Shown here: piece after piece, positions 1 to 6,600 of the stretch
How the letters are laid out: each line of letters opens with the position of its first letter
Numbering within the stretch: position 1 is the first letter of the stretch
From: JACQKT01 sp038063055
Lineage (GTDB): Bacteria; Patescibacteriota; Minisyncoccia; UBA6257; 2-01-FULL-56-20
DNA: 25,930 nt
Direction: 5' to 3'
Assembly (NCBI GenBank): GCA_038063055.1
Contig: JBBTVY010000010.1
Span: 1-25,930 of the forward strand
Made by a program: the position numbers and the translations under genes
Notes under the pieces: model-generated
What the model saw: the letters and a program-made list of their open reading frames with translations, nothing else
What the model was told of the DNA's origin: nothing
Database searches by the model: none

Positions 1-162
1 TGTTTTGAACCGCTCGGTATACACTATTTTTTCCGCACGATGAGATTGGGTGTAATTGCCACCCTTTTTATTTTTATGTTGTCTAAACCTTCTTTTTAAA
101 TCGTTAGTGATACCCGTGTAAAGACTTTCATCGCTACATTGCATAATATAAACGAAATACAT
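1..162 (-). CDS. GIY-YIG domain protein, 5' part (runs off left edge)
   Basis: The first 54 codons are present and the rest lies outside the window. The protein opens MYFVYIMQCSDESLYTGITN and continues with DLKRRFRQH and a later R-A-E-K-I-V-Y stretch. This is the classic start of the small UPF0213/YhbQ-type GIY-YIG proteins: the GIY half appears as VYI, the YIG half as YTG, and the invariant Arg sits in the following LKRR helix. These are single-domain proteins of roughly 80-100 residues with a nuclease fold; their cellular role is poorly defined, and DNA repair or processing has been proposed. The start is the ATG at 160-162, since the family usually begins directly at this strand. No Shine-Dalgarno motif precedes it. 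A palindromic repeat copy ends 14 bases upstream, in its leader. Confidence 0.88.
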   Translation of the reverse strand, partial: MYFVYIMQCSDESLYTGITNDLKRRFRQHKNKKGGNYTQSHRAEKIVYTERFKT

Positions 163-176
163 TGTTGTTATTTTAA

Positions 177-249
177 GTCCCTCGTCGCTTCGCTCGCTCG
201 GGACAGTTGATTTTGTAACGCGCTTCGCGCTAACAAAATCTAACTGCTG
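177..249. repeat. Composite palindromic repeat, copy 1
   Basis: A GTCCC...GGGAC arm pair (177-203) is followed by a long hairpin. The hairpin has outer arms CAGTT/AACTG, then GATTTTGT/ACAAAATC with a single unpaired T on the right, then a GCGC-TTC-GCGC core. Copy 2 at 2311-2393 has the same layout in the same orientation. Similarity stops after the shared TGCTG. No protein is encoded, and the copy lies between the GIY-YIG gene and the 181-aa gene. Confidence 0.85.
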
Positions 250-346
250 GCCTGTTCGGTCTCGTATTTTTAAAAATCCTTACCCCACATAGCCCCCAGA
301 GGATGTTTTGATTTTAGCACAACGATGCTCCTCGGACGGATGTAAA

Positions 347-892
347 TTAAAGCAATCTAAGAGTACCTGGCTCGGGGACGATTTTGCGATCCTTTTTAGT
401 AAAAAATACCATTTGCGTGGTCTTGAAGGTCTTGCCATGCACGTCTTGAAAACCGACAACGCAACTCAATTCTGCGGCAAGCCCATGATGACCTTCGGAA
501 TATCTTAAATGCCGAAAGGATTCTGTGCTGAGGTGGATGTGGTGAGTCGATTGCTCGCCATCTGGCTTAAGGAAATCGATGGAGTTAACCGATTTTCCAA
601 TGAAATTGCCAGTAGCTAAGTCTGAAAATTCAACAAGTATATTGACCGCGACGCTAGTACCGATATTGATGAGGTCCGAGTGAATACAGTACGTGCCTTC
701 CGAGTTCGGCTCTTCGGGAACCTGGAAATTCTTCACCGCAACAATCGGCTTGAGTGTTTCCACTTGCTGTTCGAGCGCCTGGACGGTTTTGCGGGTTTGC
801 ACTGCATAATAAATAGTCACGCCAACAAGTGCTGCCGCAAGGATGACTTGCGATGCTCCGCTGTTCATATTGAGCAAAGTGATAAGTTCCAT
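347..892 (-). CDS. Unrecognised membrane-anchored protein, 181 aa
   Basis: I do not recognise a named family. A short N-terminal segment is followed by one strong membrane helix at about residues 15-34 (SQVILAAALVGVTIYYAV). A short basic/coiled stretch follows (RKTVQALEQQVETLKP), then a domain of about 125 residues that looks beta-rich, with the phrase L-I-N-I-G-T-S-V-A-V-N. That Asn-x-Gly...Ala-x-Asn pattern also occurs in the 272-aa protein at 1458-2276 (TNVGKLPAKYY), so the two may share an architecture of one helix plus an extracytoplasmic beta-domain. The ATG at 892 was chosen because a TATAAT-like -10 (909-914) sits just upstream. It is flanked by palindromic repeat copy 1 and by a 208-base spacer (893-1100) in which I see only that -10. 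Confidence 0.7.
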   Translation of the reverse strand: MELITLLNMNSGASQVILAAALVGVTIYYAVQTRKTVQALEQQVETLKPIVAVKNFQVPEEPNSEGTYCIHSDLINIGTSVAVNILVEFSDLATGNFIGKSVNSIDFLKPDGEQSTHHIHLSTESFRHLRYSEGHHGLAAELSCVVGFQDVHGKTFKTTQMVFFTKKDRKIVPEPGTLRLL

Positions 893-908
893 ACAGATGA
901 TTATTTAG

Positions 909-914
909 ATTATA
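909..914 (-). promoter_or_regulatory. Candidate -10 element for the 181-aa gene
   Basis: Minus-strand TATAAT lies 16 bases upstream of the start codon. No recognisable -35 hexamer is at the right spacing, so this rests on the -10 alone. A start site about 7 bases further on would leave a leader of only about 10 bases. Confidence 0.3.
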
Positions 915-1100
915 TACTACTCGTACTCCGAACTTATCTCAAGATGGCTGGCCATCTAGAGCTAAAACCGACCAGGTTCAAACCCCGAAAAGCTATTTTA
1001 AATGATATTATTTTACTAATTCGACGCTATTCGAGCAGGCATCTTAAAATACTTAAAATACTAGTGTCTATTAGTACGAAGTTGAAACCCCACTAAAAAA

Positions 1101-1301
1101 CTATTCTTTAGATTCAAAGGAAAACCATACTTTTGTCAGGATACCTAAAATAATGAAAATCAAATAAATCCAGCCGCCTATCGTGTCGAGAAGATAATTG
1201 TAAAATGGAATTATGAAAACTGTGGTGGCACCCAAAGCCAATGCCCAAATAAAGGAATATTTCGCAACATCAAGTAATAAACTCGGGGTGATTTTTTTCA
1301 T
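1101..1301 (-). CDS. Small membrane protein with two predicted helices, 66 aa
   Basis: No family is recognised. The sequence is almost entirely hydrophobic, with two likely transmembrane helices at about residues 13-33 and 41-58. The N-terminus is basic (MKKIT) and the tail charged (FESKE). Coding support is modest: it is short, but the hydrophobic pattern, the clean start and the lack of an overlapping competitor favour a real gene. A minus-strand TAGAAT at 1308-1313 ends 6 bases before the ATG, which would give a leaderless transcript. It lies between the two larger unknown membrane proteins and on the same strand. Confidence 0.55.
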   Translation of the reverse strand: MKKITPSLLLDVAKYSFIWALALGATTVFIIPFYNYLLDTIGGWIYLIFIILGILTKVWFSFESKE

Positions 1302-1416
1302 ATTTTTATTCTACCACTTTTGGTACATACAACTACGCTCCTCGTGCTAGCTATAATTTGCTGTGTTTCCCAGTCTAGTACCAAAACCTTGCAATCAGTA
1401 TAAGGGCTTCTTGGGA

Positions 1417-1438
1417 GTCGGTTAAGGCACCAACCGAC
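1417..1438. other. Perfect 7-bp hairpin downstream of the 272-aa gene
   Basis: GTCGGTT (1417-1423) and AACCGAC (1432-1438) pair around an 8-base loop, 19 bases past the stop of the 272-aa gene on the minus strand. No T-run follows on either strand, so it is not a standard intrinsic terminator; it could stabilise the 3' end. The rest of 1302-1457 shows nothing I can name. Confidence 0.4.
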
Positions 1439-1457
1439 CCGGCTCGGTCAGCGAGAA

Positions 1458-2276
1458 TCATCTTATCGTTCTCACAATCCAGTCTGGGTTACCATAACAC
1501 TGTAGACTAGGAGTCGGTTTTTCATTACAATTCTGTTCAACTATTTTTTCCTCAATCAAAGTTTCGAAAGATAGTTTTTTGTCATCTGGGTATCCATAGA
1601 ATATTTTAATTTTCGATGCATATATCAAATCTCCTTTTATAAGGGATTCCATTTTTTCAATATCTTTTTTTAGATTTTCTTTATTTTGTGGGTCATGCAC
1701 TCCTTTGATGTCATACCTTAGTTCTAGTTTTTGACTGGGAAATAAAATCCCTTCTTTGTTAGCCGGAGATAAAATTTCTGTCATCCCTGGGCGCTCAAAC
1801 TCATTTGTATCCACGTAATATTTTGCAGGTAATTTTCCTACATTTGTAATTTTAAAACTAAAAGAATCGTTGTAAGGATATGGTGAAAAAGATTTAATCG
1901 CCTCAGAAAAAATCTCAGGATCAGTCATTTGAACATTCAATTGACTTTTCATGTTTGAAGAATCAATTTCCAAATACGGGCGATTTATTTTTGAGTTTTC
2001 TTCGATGTTATTTCTAGCAACCAAAATATTTACAAGAAGAGAACCGATAGCTATTAAAGTTAATGCCAAGTCGATACAAAACCTTCTTTCGTCGGTTTTG
2101 AATCTTAATTGAGTTTCTAATTTTTCTAATTCATTAAAAAGTGGCCTATTTTCTTTTTCCAATATATTTTTGTAGAAATCTTGCGTAACGCCTCGCGCAA
2201 AATTTTTTTTTCTTGCATCATCTGACAAAATATTCTTTATTTCTTCTATTCTTTTTTGAATTTTTCTAATTTCCAT
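1458..2276 (-). CDS. Unrecognised protein: coiled coil, membrane helix, beta-domain (272 aa)
   Basis: The N-terminal ~100 residues are charged and helical (MEIRKIQKRIEEIKNIL..., then an E/L-rich segment ending LEKLETQLRF). One membrane helix follows (ALTLIAIGSLLVNILVA). The ~150-residue C-terminal part begins N-R-P-Y-L-E-I and looks beta-rich, with F-K-I-T-N-V-G-K-L-P-A. Two cysteines lie near the end (NCNEKPTPSLQC). No domain family is recognised. The reading frame stays open to 2462, but that extension would translate the palindromic repeat and the whole tRNA-Gln gene, so I placed the start at the first ATG after them (2276). A TACAAT at 2296-2301 is a possible -10. The gene is AT-rich compared with the housekeeping genes further right, consistent with accessory content. 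Confidence 0.7.
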   Translation of the reverse strand: MEIRKIQKRIEEIKNILSDDARKKNFARGVTQDFYKNILEKENRPLFNELEKLETQLRFKTDERRFCIDLALTLIAIGSLLVNILVARNNIEENSKINRPYLEIDSSNMKSQLNVQMTDPEIFSEAIKSFSPYPYNDSFSFKITNVGKLPAKYYVDTNEFERPGMTEILSPANKEGILFPSQKLELRYDIKGVHDPQNKENLKKDIEKMESLIKGDLIYASKIKIFYGYPDDKKLSFETLIEEKIVEQNCNEKPTPSLQCYGNPDWIVRTIR

Positions 2277-2310
2277 ATTTTGTATATGCCCCAATATTGT
2301 ACTTAACGTA

Positions 2311-2393
2311 GTCCCTCGTCGGTCGCCCCGGGCGACCTCGCTCGGGACACTTGATTTTGTAACGCGCTTCGCGCTAACAAAATCTAAGTGCTG
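2311..2393. repeat. Composite palindromic repeat, copy 2, abutting tRNA-Gln
   Basis: Same layout and orientation as 177-249. The outer GTCCC...GGGAC arms here enclose a different inner hairpin, GTCGCC-CCG-GGCGAC. The second hairpin has the identical GATTTTGT...ACAAAATC arms and GCGC core, but its outer arms are CACTT/AAGTG where copy 1 has CAGTT/AACTG. Both sides of that pair have changed together. The repeat runs into the 3' end of tRNA-Gln, so on the minus strand the hairpin directly follows the tRNA as a trailer. Confidence 0.85.
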
Positions 2394-2461
2394 CCGGGCT
2401 AGGAATCGAACCCAGATTCCATGGTTCAGAGCCATGTTGCCTACCATTAGCAGACCCGGCA
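2391..2461 (-). tRNA. tRNA-Gln (anticodon CTG)
   Basis: The minus strand folds as a full cloverleaf. The acceptor stem TGCCGGG pairs with CCCGGCA. The D-arm is TGCT-AATGGTA-GGCA. The anticodon arm is CATGG-CTCTGAA-CCATG, placing CTG at positions 34-36 and so reading CAG (Gln). The T-arm is CTGGG-TTCGATT-CCTAG, with one G-T pair. The discriminator base is G, usual for tRNA-Gln. CCA is not encoded: the next bases are CAC, belonging to the palindromic repeat, so CCA must be added after transcription. A strong promoter lies upstream. Confidence 0.93.
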
Positions 2462-2478
2462 ATTAATCATTAATCTAA

Positions 2479-2495
2479 GCCGGGGCAGGCCCGGC
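2479..2495. other. GC-rich hairpin in the tRNA-Gln leader
   Basis: GCCGGG and CCCGGC pair across a 5-base loop, between the tRNA promoter and the mature tRNA 5' end. It could guide leader processing. Its GGCAGGCC core also occurs in the palindrome at 13928-13949, so it may be a decayed copy of a dispersed repeat (weak). Confidence 0.4.
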
Positions 2496-2506
2496 AAAGT
2501 AAAAAA

Positions 2507-2535
2507 ATTATATGATAAAATTTATAGATTTTCAA
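2507..2535 (-). promoter_or_regulatory. sigma70-type promoter of tRNA-Gln
   Basis: On the minus strand, TTGAAA (2530-2535) and a perfect TATAAT (2507-2512) are separated by 17 bases. Predicted initiation near 2500 gives a leader of about 40 bases that includes the GC-rich hairpin. Confidence 0.75.
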
Positions 2536-2553
2536 TTGACGCGGTGTTGGTAA

Positions 2554-2583
2554 AAAAGGGGCGCGTTGCGAAAGCAACGCGCC
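2554..2583 (-). terminator. Intrinsic terminator of the 113-aa gene
   Basis: A perfect 10-bp stem (GGCGCGTTGC with GCAACGCGCC, 2560-2583) has a 4-base loop. On the minus strand it is followed by CC and six Ts. It ends the transcript of the gene at 2619-2960 and insulates the tRNA promoter. Confidence 0.85.
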
Positions 2584-2595
2584 ATTGTCTTCTGC

Positions 2596-2612
2596 GCCGC
2601 CATTGAGGCGGC
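2596..2612. other. Second hairpin after the 113-aa gene
   Basis: GCCGCC and GGCGGC pair around a 5-base loop, between the stop codon at 2619 and the terminator. It has no T-run of its own. The two stacked hairpins would protect the 3' end. Confidence 0.45.
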
Positions 2613-2618
2613 AAACGG

Positions 2619-2960
2619 TCAGGCCGCTTGTTCGGCCGGAATGCGTCCGCCCATTCTATGACTCACGGGATTGAGCCTGGGAAGCATCGTCGAGCGAGCT
2701 TCAAGTCCCCGCCTTAAGCCGATTAGCACTGCCGGCGACATCAGCGACACCGATTGAAGCGGAAGTTCCCCAGCAACCGACTCGAGACCAAAGTGCTTCA
2801 AAAGCTCCTGCCGCCCTTCTTCCGTCAGCGGGCCATCCGTTTGCCATTGAACCCCCTCGTGGTCGGACATTGTCCATTTCGGGTTGTTGCTTTGTGGCCA
2901 CCTCCAGTCGCAAGAGCAAAGGCCGCCCGAATTGGAGAAGTTGATACTGTACCCGTCCAT
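2619..2960 (-). CDS. Orphan 113-aa protein with a strong ribosome binding site
   Basis: No family is recognised. The product begins MDGYSINFSNSGGLCSCDW and has a C-x-C at residues 15-17, a Trp-rich stretch (residues 19-39) and a helical LTEEGRQELLKHFGLE segment. A proline/arginine-rich tail follows, without membrane segments or a signal peptide, so it is probably cytosolic. The ATG at 2960 was preferred over an in-frame GTG four codons upstream because GGAGG sits 5 bases before it. That is the clearest Shine-Dalgarno in the window. With its own -35/-10, an inverted repeat over the promoter and a terminator, it looks like a self-contained, possibly regulated transcription unit. The unusual translation signals raise the possibility of acquisition from another genome. 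An alternative frame at 2701-2985 lacks this fit. Confidence 0.65.
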   Translation of the reverse strand: MDGYSINFSNSGGLCSCDWRWPQSNNPKWTMSDHEGVQWQTDGPLTEEGRQELLKHFGLESVAGELPLQSVSLMSPAVLIGLRRGLEARSTMLPRLNPVSHRMGGRIPAEQAA

Positions 2961-3003
2961 ACGCACCTCCACAAAAAGTCCACAAAAAAATAAAGTTGCT
3001 ACA

Positions 3004-3037
3004 CGCCCAAAATACTATAAAAGGGCGGTTTAGTCAA
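3004..3037 (-). promoter_or_regulatory. Promoter of the 113-aa gene with an overlapping dyad
   Basis: Minus-strand TTGACT (3032-3037) and TATTTT (3009-3014) are 17 bases apart. Arms CGCCC (3004-3008) and GGGCG (3023-3027) form an inverted repeat that spans the -10 and most of the spacer. This is a good position for a repressor site, although no bound regulator can be named. Confidence 0.55.
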
Positions 3038-3045
3038 CAATAATA

Positions 3046-3059
3046 ACGAACATGTTCGT
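3046..3059. promoter_or_regulatory. Perfect 14-bp palindrome between divergent genes
   Basis: ACGAACATGTTCGT is its own reverse complement. It lies just outside the -35 of the minus-strand gene and over the expected -35 position of the plus-strand gene, so one bound dimer could affect both. The half-sites resemble Gram-positive LexA boxes, but the spacing is two bases rather than four, so I do not call it an SOS box. Confidence 0.5.
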
Positions 3060-3072
3060 CCGTTTTATTTGA

Positions 3073-3078
3073 TACAAT
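3073..3078 (+). promoter_or_regulatory. -10 element implying a leaderless transcript
   Basis: TACAAT ends 6 bases before the GTG start at 3085, so initiation would fall at about the start codon. The expected -35 position is taken up by the palindrome at 3046-3059 and is not a good hexamer. Confidence 0.45.
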
Positions 3079-3084
3079 AATCAA

Positions 3085-3597
3085 GTGACCGGGAAACAAA
3101 AAATAATAACCGCTTTGGTTTTCGGGCTAATTGCGACTGCGAGCGCTTTTTATTATTACTTGAACAATCCGGGAAACGATGTCGGCGTGGCCTGCACGCA
3201 GGAAGCCAAACAATGCCCGGACGGAAGCTATGTGGGACGCACCGGGCCGAATTGCGAATTCGCGGCATGTCCCGTTACGACAAATTCCGATAAAATAATC
3301 TTAAGGGCCAAATTGAACCAGACGGTAGAAAGATTGGGTCTGTCCGTCACTCCCCTTCAGGTTTTGGAAGACAGCCGTTGCCCGGTGGATGTTCAATGTA
3401 TCTGGGCCGGCAGGGTCCGCCTTAAAGCGGAAATTTTGAGCGGCGCCGGAACAAGCGAGATGATTTTGGAAACAGGAACGCCGGTCACGAGCGAGACGAA
3501 AACAATATTATTGAAAGACGTTTCGCCTTCGCCAAAAGCAGGAAAGAAAATATCGCCGGAAAATTACGAATTTGTTTTCGAAATATCCAAACGCTGA
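3085..3597 (+). CDS. Anchored extracytoplasmic protein with two Cys-containing modules, 170 aa
   Basis: Residues 7-25 form a signal anchor (IITALVFGLIATASAFYYY). Next comes a short Cys-rich module, residues 37-62, with Cys at 37, 44, 57 and 62 around the phrase CPDGSYVGRTG. I associate this module with many Patescibacteria secreted proteins (memory, not searched). Residues 75-168 form a second domain with D-S-R-C-P-V-D-V-Q-C-I-W-A-G (Cys 99 and 105), probably an oxidised beta-domain. Function is unknown; the product is likely outside the membrane. The start is a GTG with no ribosome binding site, and a -10 immediately upstream suggests leaderless expression. It converges on the giant surface-protein gene, with a shared terminator between them. 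Confidence 0.75.
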   Translation: MTGKQKIITALVFGLIATASAFYYYLNNPGNDVGVACTQEAKQCPDGSYVGRTGPNCEFAACPVTTNSDKIILRAKLNQTVERLGLSVTPLQVLEDSRCPVDVQCIWAGRVRLKAEILSGAGTSEMILETGTPVTSETKTILLKDVSPSPKAGKKISPENYEFVFEISKR

Positions 3598-3604
3598 ATA
3601 AAAT

Positions 3605-3633
3605 CAAAAATCCCGCCTAAGCGCGGGATTTTT
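3605..3633. terminator. Bidirectional intrinsic terminator
   Basis: A-run, ATCCCGC, 6-base loop, GCGGGAT, T-run. The A-run gives a T-run on the other strand, so it serves both the plus-strand gene ending at 3597 and the minus-strand gene ending at 3663. Confidence 0.9.
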
Positions 3634-3662
3634 ATCCGCATCGCGATACTTTTCAAATCTTT

Positions 3663-6600
3663 TTAGAAGCGGTGCGCCTGCTGGTTGCCCTTGTCAAGAT
3701 TCTTTGCGGAAACTTGGAGAACCGTGCTGCCGCCGATATTTTTAACCAAGTAGCTGGCAGTGTCATTCCTGCCCGGCTCGCCGTTGTCGGTAAAGACGAA
3801 ATTTAAGGTAGCTCCTGAAATACCGTCGTATCTGCCGATTCCTACGCCCGTAAAGGTATTGAACCCATTGGCAGTATTCTTCGGCGGAGCAGGATTGCCA
3901 TTCTTAGTGCAGATGGCGGATGTCAAAGTTTCTAAGTGGAATTTATGCGACTTGCCGGTTTTGTCATTCCAGTTTATTTCGATGCTGTCGTTTACATCAG
4001 GGATTTTGCATTGAATCTGGAAGCCGTGCGTTACTCTTACGTTGTTCAAAGCGGCTCCATTAACGGTATCGCCAGCACTGGTTTTTGTGAAAACGCTTCC
4101 ACCGCCCGTCATTCTTCCCGGAAAGTCGTCATTGGTGATTGTGCAGGTTTTAGTCTCTCCAAGCCCTATAGAGCCGGTACAGCCGGCGGAGTATGTTTCG
4201 CTGTATCCCTGAGGACCAGATTCGCTCACAATGTATGAACCAACCATCGGCAAGGTTTGGGTCACTCCTGTTTCAGATCCGCTGAAAGTAATGTTCCCGG
4301 ACGGAGCGACGCTTCCCGAAATTATCATCGTGAAATTGGAAGCTGAACTAAAACCCCAGTCGTCGTTGATGACATGTTTGACAACGATTAAGCGTGGCGC
4401 GATGTCATCGTTGGCAATGGCGCAGATGGCTGTTTGGCCGACGCCGAGAGTAATCGATGAACCATTCTGAACGCCGGCGGTGCAAATCCAGCCGGAGGCG
4501 TTGTAGCCTGCGGGGCCGCCCGTTTCAGACAAGTTGTATGTTCCGGCGCTGAAAGTTCCGTCGCTGGTTACTCCGCTTTGTCCAGAAATCGGAGTCAGGC
4601 CGGTTGCGGAAAGCGTCCAGTCGGTCACGGCTGCCGTTCCTCCGTTATCGTTTATCGCGTGCTTAATTAGAGTCAAAGAAGGAGCTATGTCGTCGTTGGT
4701 GATGGCGCAGGTGGCTGTTTGGTTAAGGCCAAGCGTAATTTCATCGCCGTTATTCTCAACATCGCCCGCGCAGGTCCACGAGGAAGCTGCGTAACCGAAA
4801 GGTCCCGATTCGGACAACGAGTATATGCCCGTCTGGAAGTTTGAACCGCTTACCACGTCATCAGAGCCTGGGGCGCCGTTGCCAGAGAGAACTGTCGGCG
4901 TTTCCTGGTCTCCTGTAGCCGTAATCGTCCATGCGCTTTCCGACTCGGTTCCGCCGTTGTCGCCAACGACCACTTTATTAAGGGTCAATTTCGGAGCAAT
5001 GTCGTCGTTCGTGATAGTACATGTTTTTTCTTCACCGATATTTATGTCGCCTGAACAGTTTTCGCCGATGCTTTTGGCGTATCCGACAAAGCTGTCCTCA
5101 TCAACGCTGTAAGAACCTTTGTTGAGCGTTACTGTTATTCCGTTTTCATCGCCGGCGAAAGAAGTGTCCGAAACATTCGTTCCAACAACTTCCATTGTAA
5201 AGTCGCCGGCAACAGCCGTTCCGCCGTTGTTTTTGATTACGTGCTTGATAACCGTAAGTTTGGGAGCAATATCATCGTTCGTAACCGTGCAGGTCTTTGT
5301 CTGGCCCACGACTATAGCGCCGGAACAGCCGGACGAAAGAGACGAAGCATAGCCGTCAACCGAAGTTTCGGAAACACCGTACGAACCGGCGTTCAAGCCG
5401 ACGGTCGTTCCGTTCTCGTCGCCAGGGAAGGAAGACGGTGAAACGCCGGTGCCGGAGACGGAAAGATTGAAGTTGCCGGCGTTAGTGTTACCTCCGTTGT
5501 CATTTACGACATGCTTCGTAACTATCAACTGCGGCTGAATGTCGTTATTGGTGATTGTGCAGGTCTTTTCGTCGCCGACGGAGAGAGTTCCAGAGCAGCC
5601 CGATTCTATTGTTGCCTCATAGCCGATAACCGCGTCTTCGGTCACGCTGTAAGAACCGGCATCAAGTGTAACCACAGTCCCGGATTCGCTGCCGGAGAAA
5701 GAAGACGCAGAGGGATTGGTTCCGTCAACGTGCATCGTGAAATCAGCCGCGCCGAGGGGTCCGCCGAAATTATTGACCACATTTTTTATTACGGTCAGCT
5801 TAGGAGCTATATCGTCGTTGGTGATTGTACAGGTCTTTGTTTCGCCATTGGCAATTGTTCCCGAACAGTCATTGCCAGTCATGGCATAGCCATAAACATC
5901 GCCTTCAGTCGCAGAATATGAACCTGCGTTAACAGTCACGTCCGTGCCAGCTTCGCTGCCCGAGAAAGAACCTGGGTTGGCGTCATTGGCAACGGTTATA
6001 GTGAAATTGCCGGCTCCAAGAAGACCGCCGTTATCCGAGATAACATGTTTTTTCACAATGAGGTGGCTGGGTTGGTCGTTGTTTGTAATCGTGCAGGCGG
6101 CTTCACCGCCATTCGGAATAACTACGTCGGTGCAATTGTCATAGCTAAGGGTGTAGCCGTCCATAGGATTCGTTTCGGTCACCGAATAAGTCCCGGCGTC
6201 AACGGTAAGGTCGTTTTGGCCGTCGGTTTCAAAAGCAGTCGCCGAACCGCCGTTTACGCTGAATGAGAACTGATTGGCTGCCGCGTTGCCGCCATTGTCG
6301 TTAGGGAGAACCTTTACGACATGAAGCGTGCCCGGCTGGTCGTCATTGGCAACGGTACAAATTTTATTTTCTCCGAGAGCCAGAGTTACCGAACCGTTCG
6401 CGGCGCAATCGCCGCCCCAGTCCCCTGCTATGTAGCCGGAAACATTGGCTATTTCAGAAGCAGTATGCGCTCCGACCGTAACGACTTGCACGGAATTCCA
6501 AGAAACGTTGTTGCCGTCGATTTTGCCCTGGAAGTCCGATTCGGTGGCTGTGCCGCCGTTATCTTTTATTACTGTTTTGACAAGTTTCAGCGTCGGAGCA

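Noticed and set aside
1302..1457. A second tRNA or small RNA gene
   Set aside because: There is a 7-bp hairpin but no cloverleaf or other recognisable fold.
177..2393. Integrative element bounded by direct repeats
   Set aside because: No integrase, transposase or duplicated tRNA end is present. The repeats are hairpins that may simply be dispersed units, so a mobile element is not called as a feature.
2277..2462. N-terminal extension of the 272-aa protein
   Set aside because: It would translate a palindromic repeat and an intact tRNA-Gln gene; the internal ATG at 2276 is the sensible start.
2701..2985. Alternative minus-strand frame overlapping the 113-aa gene
   Set aside because: It is in a different frame, lacks the spacing to the GGAGG site, and reads as low-complexity sequence; the 113-aa frame fits the signals.
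3046..3059. LexA/SOS box
   Set aside because: The half-sites match, but the spacer is two bases rather than four, and neither adjacent gene is a DNA-damage gene.
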